Source of the DNA: an uncultured Paraglaciecola sp.
Lineage (GTDB): Bacteria > Pseudomonadota > Gammaproteobacteria > Enterobacterales > Alteromonadaceae
Direction: 5' to 3'
DNA: 64,000 nucleotides
Assembly (NCBI GenBank): GCA_947498355.1
Contig: CANMKA010000005.1
Coordinates: 104,307-168,306 of the forward strand
A program made the translations under genes and the position numbers. The first letter of the stretch is position 1; each line of letters opens with the position of its first letter. Shown here piece after piece: positions 48,101 through 54,697 of this stretch. Below the pieces are notes generated by a model. It had not been told where the DNA came from, made no database searches, and saw only the letters and a list, made by a program, of their open reading frames with translations.

Positions 48101-49643
48101 TTGGGCTGATATGGCAAGCTTTATTTATTCGCCAGAGCGAGCCGTATCTATGGCTGAGATCGACTTCGCCAAGAGCGTGTTTGATGAGTTACTCGAAATA
48201 CGTACCAGTAGCCCATTGTTCCGTTTAACCACAGGTGACGAGATCATTGACCGTGTGGGTTTTCACAACATTGGCAGTAGGCAAACTCAGGGTCTAATTG
48301 TGATGAGTATTGACGATGGGCTCGCCGCGGGAGAAGCCAGTCGAAATGATCTTGACCCTATGCATGATGCGTTAGTTGTGGTGATTAATACCAGTGATCA
48401 GACCTTGTCTCATTCGGTGGCAACTGCAAGTGGCTTTGAACTGCACCCCATTCAGGCTAACTCTGTCGATGCAGTGGTGCGCACCGCTAGCTTTAGCGCC
48501 GATGATAGTCAAGGAACCTTTAGTGTGCCAGCTTACACTATCGCTGTGTTTGTTAAGCCTCAAGGCGGTGCCCAAGGAACAGGGTTGTCGGCACTTGCTA
48601 CAGCCGGTGCGCCTGATGTGGTGCCCTATGGTAGTACGCCGGTATTCCTGCGCGGTAGCATGACAGATTGGGGCATAGGAACTGCATTTAACTACCAAGG
48701 TGACGGTGTCTATCAAGTTACCTTTGCGTTATCTGCCAACACTGAATATCAGTTCAAATTTGCCTCAGAAGATTGGTCGACGGTGAACTTTGGTGGTGTA
48801 ACAGCTGACTTAGCTGATGTCACTGTGGTTGAGGGACAGTCACTAAGCTTGGGCGTAGCAGACAACAACAACCTGCTGTTTACGCCAAGTGTGGATGCGA
48901 GCTATGTGTTTTCTGTGGATGCAACTGAGCCAAGTGCGCCTGTGCTGACTATCGTTAACGAAGAGCCATTTGTCGGTACGCCAATATTCTTGCGAGGCAG
49001 TATGAACGGCTGGACGATTGATGACGAACTTAGTTACCTAGGTGGACGCATGTATTCGATATCTGTTGAACTTGCGCCAGGTGACTATCAATTTAAGGTA
49101 GCCTCTGAAGATTGGGCGACCGTAAACTTTGGTGGCGTATCAGGGGCACCCGCTGACCGAGAGGTGAATATAGGCGGCGAAACGTTATTGGGCCAAGCCG
49201 ACGATAATAACCTACAAATTAGCATTACTGAGCAAGGCCAATACGATTTTATCTTGGATGTGAGTAACCTGTCTGAGCCACTACTTCGAGTCGTAGGGGA
49301 GCGCTTTTTTGCCAGTACGCCTGTTTATTTAAGAGGCAGCCTAAATGGCTGGGGGATTGACGATGAACTTACCTATCAAGGCGCAGGGGTGTACAGCATA
49401 GAAGTCACCTTAGATGCAGGAAGTGTCGAGTTTAAAGTGGCCTCCGAAGATTGGGCAACTGTGAACCTGGGTGGAACGGGAACAGAGCCTGAAGATAGAA
49501 CCATGGCCTTAGACGTAGGCAGAGTTCTTGGGCAGGCCAACGACAACAACTTATTATTGCAAGTGGACACGGCAGGACGTTATGAGTTTAGGATAGTAGG
49601 CCCAGATGCAAATGCGCCAACTCTAACCATAAGTCCAAGGTAA
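45183..49643 (+). CDS. Cell-surface lipoprotein pullulanase (GH13) with three C-terminal modules
   Basis: This 1486-residue enzyme hydrolyses alpha-1,6 bonds of pullulan or starch. A lipobox LAGC (Cys53) marks a lipoprotein. A CBM41-type starch-binding domain (about 125-260) is followed by the pullulanase N2 region and a CBM48 domain near 385-470. The GH13 catalytic domain has VALDVVYNHT, nucleophile Asp757 (FRFDIM), acid/base Glu786 (YGEGW) and Asp884 (SKHDNETLW). After the GH13 C-domain come three tandem modules of about 110 residues. Each starts PVFLRGS, PIFLRGS or PVYLRGS and contains ASEDWxTVN, like X25/SusE-type starch-binding modules. Ribosome site GGAG lies 9 bases before the ATG. A terminator follows. 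Confidence 0.92.
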   Translation: MFSQTRFQKESSTLKQSGLMSSSRRLLSSTNVILRPYKILLGAILSAAALAGCGGGSVESGKVLNALTCSGSDVPNSTNTACVAPPPPVCVLPQVLDTQTNSCGLPPDPNAPAPSVNARVDEAILFYNRPQDADNSPNDPVYEGWKLHTWSDERCDAYADGDTDWAAGRVHDGVDPNYGAYWVLPLKPGYAGTDGACANFIIHKGTDGAAGTDDGKEMQGGDFMMPLSQPGDFARMNWTFSGVAVVFENPLASLGVSIGDASAHWIDAQTFVWGFDQNLIDVAEARLYHSAAADLAIEDGQIVNGQEIALTATTLSDEQRAAFPELAGFPAFSGTWSNEDAKSVIKNQLVVAGFDSAGELSTANKVQIAKALDGLYTRGDNDANEQTLGVVFDGANITANVWAPTAQNMTLKVFDPTKVEIASHPMVLDEQTGIWQYTGSSELNRMFYRFEITVYHPVSGQIETLEVTDPYSVSLSTNGEYSQFVNLDDDDLKPQGWDSHTIPTLTQFEDAVIYEGHIRDFSIFDTSTSEENRGKYMAFTEQGSQATEHLTRLAEKGVTHFHMLPANDFATVNEDESQSLDLSSTVAQLCALNSNAMVCTEQDPNATLLSVFSGYDSASEPQKAQQLTNDMRGYDRFNWGYDPQHFTAPEGSFSSDPDGVARILEMRAMNQALHEMGLRVALDVVYNHTNASGLNDKSVLDKVVPGYYHRYDINSGAIIRETCCDDTEPRHVMMEKLMHDSLLVWTNAYKFDSFRFDIMSHASKDTMQRLEAAVQQVDPDNYFYGEGWTRTDRQFEQANQPNMAGTEIGTFNDRIREAVRQGRIFDKEANDGALTDQDRVKMSLAGTLTNYVLEDFNGVASTTSSIGGYATDPADIVNYVSKHDNETLWDQLNYSLPNDLSLSERVRAHNVSAAIPLMAQGIPFLQLGGDMLRSKSMDRNTFDSGDWFNIVDYSQQTNGWNRGLPLAQDNQNRWADMASFIYSPERAVSMAEIDFAKSVFDELLEIRTSSPLFRLTTGDEIIDRVGFHNIGSRQTQGLIVMSIDDGLAAGEASRNDLDPMHDALVVVINTSDQTLSHSVATASGFELHPIQANSVDAVVRTASFSADDSQGTFSVPAYTIAVFVKPQGGAQGTGLSALATAGAPDVVPYGSTPVFLRGSMTDWGIGTAFNYQGDGVYQVTFALSANTEYQFKFASEDWSTVNFGGVTADLADVTVVEGQSLSLGVADNNNLLFTPSVDASYVFSVDATEPSAPVLTIVNEEPFVGTPIFLRGSMNGWTIDDELSYLGGRMYSISVELAPGDYQFKVASEDWATVNFGGVSGAPADREVNIGGETLLGQADDNNLQISITEQGQYDFILDVSNLSEPLLRVVGERFFASTPVYLRGSLNGWGIDDELTYQGAGVYSIEVTLDAGSVEFKVASEDWATVNLGGTGTEPEDRTMALDVGRVLGQANDNNLLLQVDTAGRYEFRIVGPDANAPTLTISPR
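48610..49641 (+). repeat. Three tandem about 110-codon modules at the pullulanase C-terminus
   Basis: The modules begin near 48635 (PVFLRGSMTDWG), 48977 (PIFLRGSMNGW) and 49320 (PVYLRGSLNGWG). Each carries F-K-x-A-S-E-D-W and, near its end, A-D/N-D-N-N-L. Modules 2 and 3 are most alike. They are probably carbohydrate-binding beta-sandwiches. Confidence 0.8.
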
Positions 49644-49689
49644 AGGTAATCTAGTTATATATCCAAGCCGAGTAGTGCGCATAAAAACT

Positions 49690-49721
49690 AAAGCCGTCTC
49701 ATTTAATTGAGACGGCTTTTT
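49690..49721. terminator. Bidirectional terminator after the pullulanase gene
   Basis: AAAGCCGTCTC pairs with GAGACGGCTTT around a short AT loop, with an A-rich lead and five T. It can also stop the convergent minus-strand operon that ends at 49750. Confidence 0.88.
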
Positions 49722-49749
49722 GTTTGGTTTTGGTAAAATGCGGAAAGGG

Positions 49750-50868
49750 TTATCTGCCTACTTCTGCTTTACCTAGGGCTTTAAAGCGAATCACTTTGAA
49801 TTCTCCTTTAGCCTGATTGTCACCTTGATTGAGGGCAGGGGAGCGGTGCAATTCGTTAATGGTGGCATAAATGTAATCGTCTGGGCCAACAGAGAGTCCA
49901 TCTGGCCAAGATAAGTCATCTTGTTTGACCATTCGTAAATAGCTACCATCTGGCTTAGTCACACCAATCGAATCATCTGTGATTGAGGTTACGTAAACAT
50001 TGCCCGCATTGTCTATTGTGATCCCATCTGATATCGGTTTGTCTCCGTATCGTGTCACAGATGCAAGCAAGGCTTGTTCGCTTAATTGTGTATTCAGTAA
50101 GTCTTTAGTGGCGACTTTGTAAACCGAGGTGCCATTCATTGCACCAAAATACAAAAACGAAAAATCATGGCTAATAGTAATAGGGTTAACCCCAAGGCGT
50201 GCTGCCTGACCACCTAATTTAACGACTTGCCCATCAATTACCATGTCGATGTTTTCTGCTTTAGTCTGCTTAGCGCTATGTAACACTTTGCGCGCTTGGC
50301 CTGTGTTAAGGTCGACCACAATAATCGAACCTGAACCCGTATCAGCGATGTAAATAGCCTGATTTTTGGTGTCTATGGCAAAGTCATTTAAAAAGGAATT
50401 GTCTGAAATGACGGGTTTAGCTAAATAAATAACCCGCTGCAAGCGCTCGTTTTGGGTATCCCAAGCAACAAGCCGTCCAGCCCGCTCTGGTCCCGAGGTA
50501 TCAAGTAGCCAAAGTATGCCGTTTTTATCAATATTAATACCCAATACGCCGTATAACCCGCCTTGCTCCTGTTGCTGAGCGGCCGTTGCCCACTCGGGCG
50601 TTGGATAAGGGCGGGTGCTGCCGTCTTTGAGCAGCTCAACGACCCGCAATGGGCGACCATAAAACTCATGCACGCTTAAAAATATTCGTCCATTAGGGCC
50701 TACTGCTATGTTACCGGGGGGCGTTTCAGCATCGAGTTTTGCCACTACCTCAAAGGTATGTAAATAATCACTGGCGTAAGTTATGCCTGACAACCCTACT
50801 GCCAATGCCATACTGAGACAGGCCAATCTAGATTTAATGTTACCCTTGGAGCGAGTATCAGTAGTCAT
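49750..50868 (-). CDS. Major royal jelly/yellow-family beta-propeller protein
   Basis: This 372-residue protein has a signal peptide (cleavage near GITYAS, about residue 32) and is probably periplasmic. Repeats of the type GNIAVGPNGRIFLSVHEF, LNDFAIDTKNQAIYIADTGSG, ISDGITIDNAGNVYVTSI and WPDGLSVGPDDYIYATIN are blades of a six-bladed propeller. The match is to the MRJP/yellow family, related to SMP-30 lactonases. Bacterial members have no settled function. It is the second gene of a minus-strand operon with the peroxiredoxin-like gene (26-base gap), so a link to oxidative or xenobiotic stress is possible but unproven. Confidence 0.82.
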   Translation of the reverse strand: MTTDTRSKGNIKSRLACLSMALAVGLSGITYASDYLHTFEVVAKLDAETPPGNIAVGPNGRIFLSVHEFYGRPLRVVELLKDGSTRPYPTPEWATAAQQQEQGGLYGVLGINIDKNGILWLLDTSGPERAGRLVAWDTQNERLQRVIYLAKPVISDNSFLNDFAIDTKNQAIYIADTGSGSIIVVDLNTGQARKVLHSAKQTKAENIDMVIDGQVVKLGGQAARLGVNPITISHDFSFLYFGAMNGTSVYKVATKDLLNTQLSEQALLASVTRYGDKPISDGITIDNAGNVYVTSITDDSIGVTKPDGSYLRMVKQDDLSWPDGLSVGPDDYIYATINELHRSPALNQGDNQAKGEFKVIRFKALGKAEVGR

Positions 50869-50894
50869 AATGCATCCTAATGTAAGCGGTATTG

Positions 50895-51542
50895 CTAATT
50901 GTTTACTAGCAATACATTGAGTGCGTCTGTGGGTTCTGCTCGCTGAGTGTAATCAGCGTTTACATCAGCAAATTTGAGTACCCGATTTTTATCGATCACA
51001 AAGGTTGCTGCCAAAGGTAATTCAAATTGTCCTTCACCATTGTGTTCTTCAATATTAATACCAAATTTTTGGTAAATTGGTTTAAGGGATTCGGGTAAAG
51101 TAAATACTATGCCTAAGGACTTGGCGTACAAAGATCTAGGATCGGATAGGACAGTAAAGTCTAATTGATTTTTTTCTATGGTTGACAAAGATGCATCGGG
51201 CAGCTCTGGGCTAATCGCAATTAAGCTGCCTCCGGCCTGTTTGATGTTAGGTAAAATACTTTGATAGGCCTTCAATTCTAGATTGCAATACGGACACCAC
51301 CCACCGCGATAAAAGGTTAGGAGTACAGGTCCCTGTTTAACTTGTTCGGATAAGGTAATGTATTTTCCTGACTGATTTTTTAGCGCAAAGTCAGGAAAGA
51401 TATCTCCTACTTTTGGCGCAAATTGTTCAAGGGATTGGGCTTTTAGCTTATCTGTTTCAGATAGCATTTTTTCAAGAATTTCAGACGGGATATTTTGTGC
51501 TGCTTGACTACGGACTTCACTTAGTTGCTGCTCTAAACTCAT
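50895..51542 (-). CDS. Peroxiredoxin-like (AhpC/TSA) family protein
   Basis: This 215-residue thioredoxin-fold protein carries the redox motif GGWCPYCNLELKAYQ in a CxxC arrangement instead of the classical peroxiredoxin PxxxTxxC. An N-terminal helical extension of about 45 residues precedes FPDFALKNQSGKYITLSE. It lacks a signal peptide, so it is cytoplasmic. It is the first gene of the operon that also holds the royal-jelly-type gene. Upstream lie two palindromes and a divergent tetR gene, which suggests control by that repressor. Peroxide or disulfide reduction is inferred from the family. Confidence 0.85.
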   Translation of the reverse strand: MSLEQQLSEVRSQAAQNIPSEILEKMLSETDKLKAQSLEQFAPKVGDIFPDFALKNQSGKYITLSEQVKQGPVLLTFYRGGWCPYCNLELKAYQSILPNIKQAGGSLIAISPELPDASLSTIEKNQLDFTVLSDPRSLYAKSLGIVFTLPESLKPIYQKFGINIEEHNGEGQFELPLAATFVIDKNRVLKFADVNADYTQRAEPTDALNVLLVNN

Positions 51543-51562
51543 AGTTCACCTTTAGTGTTGGG

Positions 51563-51588
51563 TGGTTTTGAACGATTGTTCAAAACCA
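51563..51588. promoter_or_regulatory. Palindrome 1, probable TetR-family operator
   Basis: A 26-base palindrome with two perfect 11-base arms, TGGTTTTGAAC and GTTCAAAACCA, around GATT. It lies 21 bases upstream of the peroxiredoxin-like gene start, inside the likely 5' leader or promoter. Confidence 0.78.
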
Positions 51589-51616
51589 TAAAGTAAGACT
51601 AAGGTCAGGTCAATAA

Positions 51617-51640
51617 GAATTTGAATGATCGTTCAAATTC
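51617..51640. promoter_or_regulatory. Palindrome 2, probable TetR-family operator
   Basis: A 24-base palindrome GAATTTGAATGATCGTTCAAATTC (given here as arms GAATTTGAA and TTCAAATTC around TGATCG) shares the GAACGAT/ATCGTTC core with palindrome 1. Centres are 53 bp apart, about five helical turns. Confidence 0.75.
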
Positions 51641-51836
51641 GGGTTTAATGGCAATATATAACGCTTAGTATTGGCTCGAGTGATGGGAATAACTCGGACT
51701 CTGGATAAGAAGCTTGGTCATTGACAGGGCCTAGGCATAACTTCTGAATTCGCCCCTAGAGCCCTTGTTGTTATCCAGAATTCAGGTTAAGTAAAAACAC
51801 TAGGGTTTTCATCTGGTTGATAAGTCTAAGGTAAAT

Positions 51837-52406
51837 ATGGCGGTTAAAAAGTTTGATGTAGATGGGGCAGTAAGCGCTGCCTTGGCACTATTTTGGGAGA
51901 GTGGATACACAGCAACGAGTATCCAACAAATAGTGGCGGCTACAGGCTTAAAACCCGGCAGTATTTATCACGAATTTGGCAGCAAAGAGGAGCTATTTAA
52001 GCTTTGCTTAGCACAATATGCTGATCACTCTATTCATAGTGTGACCCAAACCATTAACAACAGCGAAACCGTCCTTCAAGGGATCCGCAAGGTATTGGCT
52101 GATCTGATTGATTCAGCGTTAGAAGAAAACTACTGCGGTTGTTTTTTGATCAAAAGCCAGTTGGAATTATCTGTACAAAATAACGATGCATATCAATTTT
52201 GCCTACTTAGCCTTCAACGCATAGAAGCCAATTTCACGTGCTTTTTAAGCCAAGAATTTCCCGATGATTTGGCTAAGGCTTATGCCAATCAACTTATGCT
52301 GGTCATATTTGGTATTCGAGTACTGGGTTATCAGCAAACAACAGCGCAAAACTTACCCAATACCTATCAGCCCTTGCTACCTTGGTTATACCCTCAAGAT
52401 CAGTAG
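51837..52406 (+). CDS. TetR/AcrR family transcriptional regulator
   Basis: This 189-residue repressor has an N-terminal helix-turn-helix (about residues 8-55) with ALALFWESGYTATSIQQIVAATGLKPGSIYHEFGSKEELF. The C-terminal ligand domain contains a Cys pair (ENYCGCFLIKS). It is divergent from the peroxiredoxin-like operon, with 294 bases between. The two palindromes lie nearer the target gene. The start ATG has only the weak AAGGTAA upstream. The ligand is unknown; a role in redox or electrophile sensing through the Cys pair is a guess. Confidence 0.88.
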   Translation: MAVKKFDVDGAVSAALALFWESGYTATSIQQIVAATGLKPGSIYHEFGSKEELFKLCLAQYADHSIHSVTQTINNSETVLQGIRKVLADLIDSALEENYCGCFLIKSQLELSVQNNDAYQFCLLSLQRIEANFTCFLSQEFPDDLAKAYANQLMLVIFGIRVLGYQQTTAQNLPNTYQPLLPWLYPQDQ

Positions 52407-52408
52407 AA

Positions 52409-53150
52409 AGTAAATAGTAGCTAGTGAATAGAGGCTAGAAGGAGCAAAAGACTTTGCACCACAGAGGACACGGAGGGCACAGAGGAAAAGCATTAAGAGC
52501 AGGGGAAAGTGGCTAGGAGATAGCGAAAGCGAGAAGAGCGGAAACAAACAGGTCCCATCTTCGTCATTCCAGAGGTCTTTTGATCTGGAATCCAAAGGCT
52601 TAAAGCAGTGGATAGGAGATAGTAAATAGAGGCTAGAAGGAGCAAAAGCAAAAGACTTTGCACCACAGAGGACACGGAGCGCACAGAGGAAAAGCATTAA
52701 GAGCAGGGGAAAGTGGCTAGGAGATAGCGAAAGCGAAAGCGAGAAGAGCGGAAACAAACAGGTCCCCATCTTCGTCATTCCAGAGATCTTTTGATTTGGA
52801 ATCCAAAGGCTTAAAGCAGTAAATAGTAGCTAGTAAATAGCGGCTAGAAGGAGCAAAAGCAAAAGATTTTGCACCACAGAGGACACGGAGGGCACAGAGG
52901 AAAAACAGTAAGAGCAGGGGAAAGTCGCTAGGAGGTAGTGAATAGCGAAAGCGAGAAGAGCGGAAACAAACAGCTCCCCATCTTCGTCATTCCAGAGATC
53001 TTTTGATCTGGAATCCAAAGGCTTAAAGCAGTGGATAGGAGATAGTAAATAGAGGCTAGAAGGAGCAAAAGCAAAAGACTTTGCACCACAGAGGACACGG
53101 AGGAAAGGCAATCAAAGGCAGTAAATAGTAGCTAGTGGCAAGAAGAGCAG
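52409..53150. repeat. Tandem ~212-bp repeat array A
   Basis: About three and a half copies of a unit with this order: GTAAATAGTAGCTAGT, GGCTAGAAGGAGCAAAAG, CACCACAGAGGACACGG, AAGAGCAGGGGAAAGT, GAAAGCGAGAAGAGCGG, then CGTCATTCCAGA followed by a hairpin mate TCTGGAATCCA. CGTCATTCCAG starts at 52562, 52773 and 52985, a period of 211-212 bp. The last copy stops before its hairpin part. Reading frames across it are short and follow the repeat; I regard them as non-coding. Confidence 0.92.
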
Positions 53151-53188
53151 AGATATACAGATAAGGCTTAGAACGCAGAGTTTTAAAT

Positions 53189-53226
53189 CTGGGGGCTTGT
53201 CCGCATTAAAGCAAACAAGCCCCCAG
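53189..53226 (-). terminator. Strong hairpin downstream of the double-glycine peptide gene
   Basis: CTGGGGGCTTGT (53189-53200) is the exact reverse complement of ACAAGCCCCCAG (53215-53226), a 12-bp stem with a 14-base loop. It begins 18 bases after the minus-strand stop. Only ATTTAAAA follows instead of a T run, so it may be an mRNA-end stabiliser as much as a terminator. Confidence 0.65.
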
Positions 53227-53244
53227 TAAAACGTTAGCTTAAGC

Positions 53245-53553
53245 TTAACCTTCTATTGAAAGTTCAGATGTATTAGCAAAAAAGCTGATTTGGGCATTAC
53301 CCGATGAGCTAGATGTAATTGTGATCGACGATCTTGGGCTTATAGTTCGACCTGAAGTTGTGTCAACTCTTGGTTGGCTAGTAAGAGTCAAAGACTCGCG
53401 TCGTGCAGCAACTCTAGCACGGAAAGCAGCAAAACGCTCTGCGAACGAAAAACTACTAGAGCTAGAGCTACCAGTACTAGAGATAAATACAGATGAACTC
53501 GCTCCACCAGCTATTTGACTCAATTGATTTTCGTTAGTAATTTCTTTTATCAT
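53245..53553 (-). CDS. Double-glycine-leader serine-rich peptide, microcin-like precursor candidate
   Basis: This 102-residue protein has no family I recognise. The first 17 residues, MIKEITNENQLSQIAGG, fit the double-glycine leader pattern of peptides processed and exported by peptidase-containing ABC transporters (compare the MREI/MRTL-type leaders of class II microcins). The remaining 85 residues hold about 25 serines, with an opening SSS, SSTG and a run of six Ser. An amphipathic Arg/Ala-rich segment (FAERFAAFRARVAARRESL) and a Ser/Thr-rich end follow. ATG 53553 has GGA 8 bases upstream; an in-frame TTG lies four codons earlier. No transporter, immunity or modification gene is adjacent. 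It sits alone between repeat arrays A and B, framed by strong hairpins on both sides. The coding call is good, the function is open. Confidence 0.68.
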   Translation of the reverse strand: MIKEITNENQLSQIAGGASSSVFISSTGSSSSSSFSFAERFAAFRARVAARRESLTLTSQPRVDTTSGRTISPRSSITITSSSSGNAQISFFANTSELSIEG

Positions 53554-53581
53554 TTTTTTTTCCAAATGTTATTAGTTAATT

Positions 53582-53609
53582 TTATCGAGTGCGATTTTGC
53601 ACTCGATAA
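53582..53609 (-). promoter_or_regulatory. Perfect 11-bp stem-loop in the leader of the peptide gene
   Basis: TTATCGAGTGC (53582-53592) and GCACTCGATAA (53599-53609) are exact reverse complements around six bases. It lies 28 bases before the ATG of the peptide gene, so it is in the mRNA leader or is a repressor site. Confidence 0.6.
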
Positions 53610-53694
53610 TGCAATACTGTGAGCGGCACAATTCAGTTGTCACATATGTATAACAAATTAATCAAACTGTTGTGATAAAAGCGAACGGGGGCGG

Positions 53695-54272
53695 ACAAGA
53701 GCAGCAGAAAGTAGCTAGTAGATAGGGGCTAGGAAGAGCAAAAACAAAAGCCACGAACCACAAAGGATACGGAGCGCGCCGAGGGAAGGCATTAAGAGCA
53801 GGGGAAAGTGGCTAGGAGGTAGTGAATAGCGAAAGCGAGAAGCGCAAAGACAAACAAGTCCCTACCTCGTCATTCCAGAAGGCTTTTGATCTGGAATCCA
53901 AAGGCTAAAAGCAGTAAATAGTAGCTAGTAAATAGCGGCTAGAAGGAGCAAAAGCAAAAGACTTTGCACCACAGAGGACACGGAGCGCGCCGAGGGAAGG
54001 CATTAAGAGCAGGGGAAAGTAGCTAGGAGATAGTGAATAGCGAAAGCGAGAAGAGCTGAGACAAAACAAGTCCCATCTTCGTCATTCCAGAGGTCTTTTG
54101 ATCTGGAATCCAAAGGCTCAAAGCAGTAAATAGTAGCTAGTAAATAGAGGCTAGAAAGAGCAAAAACAAAACCCCATCTTCGTCATTCCAGAGGTTTTTT
54201 ATCTGGAATCCAAAGGCTCAAAGCAGTAAATAGTACCCAGTAGATAGGGGAAAGAAGAGCATAGACTAACAA
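53695..54272. repeat. Tandem ~212-bp repeat array B
   Basis: The same unit as array A, same orientation. CGTCATTCCAG starts at 53868, 54080 and 54181; the first spacing is 212 bp, the second is a shortened 101-bp copy. The array ends with AAGAAGAGCATAGACTAACAA at 54252-54272, an edge shared with array C. Confidence 0.9.
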
Positions 54273-54582
54273 TCCCTAAGTTTTGAATGGGAGGCAAAAA
54301 TTGATTTTCGATAGATGGTAAATTGACAGACATAGCAATGTTCTAGGAGAAAAATATCCTGAGAATACAGCTTATTACCTAATAAATATGCAAAAAATCT
54401 TTATCAAAATTCATTATCTGGCTTACCCCTTTAATCCATAAAACCGCATTTTATCCACTCTAAAAAACCTTATAAAAGCCAGCACAGAAAGAATAGATAT
54501 TAAAAACATCTTGAAGGGCAGCGGAGTAAAAAAGGCTCTACACAAAAAAAAGTTTGCAAAACGTAAATAATTTGTTAACTTT
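54273..54582. other. AT-rich leader region of the sucrose operon
   Basis: About 310 AT-rich bases between repeat array B and the ScrR-type operator. I see no gene here and no clear -35/-10 pair. It differs sharply in composition from the purine-rich repeats. Confidence 0.5.
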
Positions 54583-54600
54583 AACTTAATCGATTAAGTT
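54583..54600. promoter_or_regulatory. Perfect 18-bp palindrome, probable ScrR operator
   Basis: AACTTAATC and GATTAAGTT are exact reverse complements with no spacer. A central CG inside an 18-bp palindrome is the typical LacI-family operator form. It is 98 bp before the sucrose receptor gene; the operon ends with a LacI-family gene. Confidence 0.82.
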
Positions 54601-54697
54601 GATTGTTATTTGAACAAATAATTTGGTCTGTTTTTCAAACCCGATAAAAAGTCACTCTGTTTTTATGCGGGTACACACATAGGATGAAATATTCAAT

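Noticed and set aside
52386..53111. Long minus-strand reading frames (for example with LCALRVLCGAKSF) across the repeat arrays
   Set aside because: They follow the 212-bp repeat unit, repeat themselves, lack ribosome sites and are produced by purine bias of the repeat. Not genes.
53321..53518. 65-codon plus-strand frame opposite the double-glycine peptide gene
   Set aside because: It is the antisense of the serine/arginine-rich coding sequence. The minus-strand frame has a ribosome site, a leader motif and flanking hairpins.
52409..54272. CRISPR array
   Set aside because: The repeat unit is about 212 bp and the regions between conserved blocks are themselves repeated, so there are no unique spacers and no cas genes.
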